Positions 5,690 through 6,959 of a stretch of DNA of 6,959 nt are shown in pieces. A program made the translations under genes and the position numbers. The stretch comes from 4572-123 sp964418755. GTDB taxonomy: Bacteria > Desulfobacterota > Desulfobacteria > Desulfobacterales > 4572-123. Each line of letters begins with the position of its first letter. The first letter of the stretch is position 1. The notes below the pieces were generated by a model. That model ran no database searches, had not been told where the DNA came from, and saw only the letters and a list, made by a program, of their open reading frames with translations. The stretch is taken from NCBI GenBank assembly GCA_964418755.1, contig CAYQNS010000193.1, positions 1 to 6,959 of the forward strand, read 5' to 3'.

Positions 5690-6844
5690 TCATTTATCCT
5701 TCCAGATGCCGGTCTTTACCAGGCGTTGGATAAGGGCCTTGCGCCGCAGGTGATCGGCCATGAAGTTTTTCAGGTCCTTCTGGAATTGTTGTCGGCCCGC
5801 GTGAAATGCATGGGCTTCAGACAGGTCGACAAGGGCGCGGCAGGCCTCGTCATAGGCCAGGCCCGATCCCCTTTCGACGGTTTGCCGAATCGCCTTCCAC
5901 GCCTTGGGGAAATCTTTGGACAGCTTTTTCAGATAGGTCTTCCGCTTCTTGAGTTGTTCGATTTCACGCTTTTTTTGATCCCGTTTTTTCTGTTCAAGGT
6001 GTATCTTTTGGGCGGACAGGGCATTCTTCAGCAGTTCGCCCACCTTGCGCCGGGGCGCTTTTGTCCCGGAATCACTCAAGCTGCGTTGCCATGCCGCAAA
6101 TTGGTTTTTGAGTGTCCGTTCGGCCTGCCGCCCTTTACCTTCCAGAAGCTGTTTCAGGATCGCCGTCACCTCATTTTCGGGCAAGTCGTCAATCCATTTA
6201 TCCATCTCCTGTGATAAAGGTTCCTCATCGGGTAGCGCCGGACTGTCCATACCCGCACCCGCCAGCAGATCTTTATCCACATCCAGAAACTGCGCCAGCG
6301 ACTGTTGGGCGGCGGTCAGAGCCCCCAATCCGCTCACAGCCAGGGGCTCCATCTCCTCGTCATCCACCATTTTCATGGCCACAGCAGCCAACCATCCGAT
6401 ATACAGGCTGCGAATATCTCCGCGCAGCAACTCGTCCCGAATCGGAGCAAGTTGCGCCATCCAGCCGTGGCCATCCTCTATGTCGAATCGGTCGTAGTTT
6501 TCGGATTCTTCCAGGCTCCAAGTGATGATCCAATGGGTTTTGGTGGTGTCAAAGTCCAAAATAAATGGCTTCGCCATGGCCTCGGCTATTTCCTTTGATA
6601 GCGCTTCAATGGGCAGGCGCACCATGAAAGTGGCCGTCATCCAGTTGGCTATATACACATGGGCATCGAAAAACCGTTGCATCAGCTTGACCGGATCGCC
6701 CTTGAAATTTCCCCAGTTGTATTCATTGGAAAAACTGACGGGCGTGATAGTGGCCCGGGTCGAAAGATCGCGCAGGTTCGACATTTCCTTAGACGTCAGG
6801 GGTCGGTCGATGGCGAGAAATTCGTAATATTGGTATTCACTCAT
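5690..6844 (-). CDS. Conserved protein of unknown function with MSEYQYYEF N-terminus (384 aa)
   Basis: The N-terminus (MSEYQYYEFLAIDRPLTSKE, then RDLSTRATITPVSF, EYNWGNFKGDP and FFDAHVYIANW to residue 68) matches a conserved hypothetical family I recognise by sequence but cannot assign a function to. The middle (about 95-220) is acidic with DIEDGHGWMAQLAPIRDELLRGD (121-143). Residues 235-310 form a lysine-rich coiled coil (QKKRDQKKREIEQLKKRKTY). The C-terminus (YDEACRALVDLSEAHAF, then RRKALIQRLVKTGI) resembles, from memory, the helical C-terminal tail of SWIM zinc-finger proteins, where such proteins are often neighbours; no SWIM motif (CxC...CxH) is present here. No signal peptide or membrane segment is seen. 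The start is supported by GGGGAA (6856-6851) 6 nt upstream. The TGA overlaps an ATG (ATGA, 5693-5690), but the frame that follows ends after 24 codons. It is probably the first gene of the transcription unit. Confidence 0.88.
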   Translation of the reverse strand: MSEYQYYEFLAIDRPLTSKEMSNLRDLSTRATITPVSFSNEYNWGNFKGDPVKLMQRFFDAHVYIANWMTATFMVRLPIEALSKEIAEAMAKPFILDFDTTKTHWIITWSLEESENYDRFDIEDGHGWMAQLAPIRDELLRGDIRSLYIGWLAAVAMKMVDDEEMEPLAVSGLGALTAAQQSLAQFLDVDKDLLAGAGMDSPALPDEEPLSQEMDKWIDDLPENEVTAILKQLLEGKGRQAERTLKNQFAAWQRSLSDSGTKAPRRKVGELLKNALSAQKIHLEQKKRDQKKREIEQLKKRKTYLKKLSKDFPKAWKAIRQTVERGSGLAYDEACRALVDLSEAHAFHAGRQQFQKDLKNFMADHLRRKALIQRLVKTGIWKDK

Positions 6845-6850
6845 TATAAT

Positions 6851-6856
6851 TTCCCC
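6851..6856 (-). promoter_or_regulatory. Ribosome binding site of the 384-aa gene
   Basis: On the minus strand GGGGAA lies 6 nt before the ATG at 6844-6842. It is the clearest Shine-Dalgarno-like site in the window and fixes this start. Confidence 0.6.
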
Positions 6857-6885
6857 GTTGGGTCAGTTCCGAAACATTGATATCA

Positions 6886-6905
6886 GTGAAAATAGGTGAA
6901 AATAG
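6886..6905. repeat. Tandem 10-bp direct repeat in the leader of the 384-aa gene
   Basis: GTGAAAATAG occurs twice with no gap (6886-6895 and 6896-6905), about 42 to 61 bp upstream of the start codon. Ten bp is close to one helical turn, so both copies would face the same side of the DNA, as operator half-sites often do. A possible -10-like TATGCT lies further upstream on the minus strand (about 6926-6921), but no convincing -35 is visible. A repressor or activator site is inference. The remainder of 6906-6959 is AT-rich and shows no gene. Confidence 0.35.
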
Positions 6906-6959
6906 GGGTCACATCTCCATTAGCATACTTATTTCGTCATATTTTTTTTTAAAGGTTTT

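Noticed and set aside
5619..5693. 24-codon frame (MTRSRIRRYP...) whose ATG overlaps the stop of the 384-aa gene
   Set aside because: The ATGA overlap is suggestive of a lost coupled gene start, but the frame is short, has no recognisable sequence and runs into the TOTE start region.
5726..6497. Overlapping plus-strand frames of 162 and 150 codons opposite the 384-aa gene
   Set aside because: They are antisense shadows; several overlapping frames occur in the same stretch, a sign of codon bias rather than coding.
1..6959. CRISPR array, retron or diversity-generating element
   Set aside because: No regularly spaced repeats, no reverse transcriptase motif (YxDD) and no template-variable repeat pair were found.

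Overview
All supportable genes lie on the minus strand, so the window reads right to left. It looks like a proteobacterial genome of mixed base composition; a deltaproteobacterial or sulfate-reducer-like host is possible, but no marker gene proves it. The content is a defence or accessory island: a primase-helicase of the TOTE conflict-system type, remains of a type I restriction-modification operon, a RhuM-family protein and two conserved proteins of unknown function. No RNA gene, CRISPR array, insertion sequence or transposase was seen.

In order of transcription: (1) 6959-6845, a leader with a tandem 10-bp repeat and a good ribosome binding site. (2) 6844-5690, a GC-rich 384-aa protein of unknown function beginning MSEYQYYEF. 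(3) 5647-3152, a clearly AT-richer 831-aa protein that joins a coiled coil, a cysteine cluster, an archaeo-eukaryotic primase (AEP) domain and a superfamily 2 helicase. (4) 3151-2891, about 260 bp without an intact gene, bounded by an 11-bp inverted repeat, holding a terminator-like structure and the tail of a lost gene. (5) 2890-2340, a chimeric scar: the first ~123 codons of an AlbA_2 (Schlafen-type) ATP-binding protein run out of frame into the last 60 codons of an HsdM-like DNA methyltransferase. (6) 2332-1274, an intact RhuM-family gene 7 bp after the hsdM stop. (7) 1268-45, a GC-rich 407-aa helical-repeat protein 5 bp after rhuM. Positions 1-44 show nothing.

The simplest reading is a layered island. 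A type I R-M operon of order [lost gene]-albA_2-hsdM-rhuM lost the 3' part of albA_2 and the 5' part of hsdM in one deletion, and its upstream end is now cut off close to the TOTE gene. RhuM and the 407-aa protein remain intact and closely spaced, so they may still be expressed. The 384-aa and 407-aa proteins are both GC-rich and of conserved appearance and may once have been neighbours; that is inference. The AT-rich primase-helicase looks like the most recently acquired piece and has all its core motifs.
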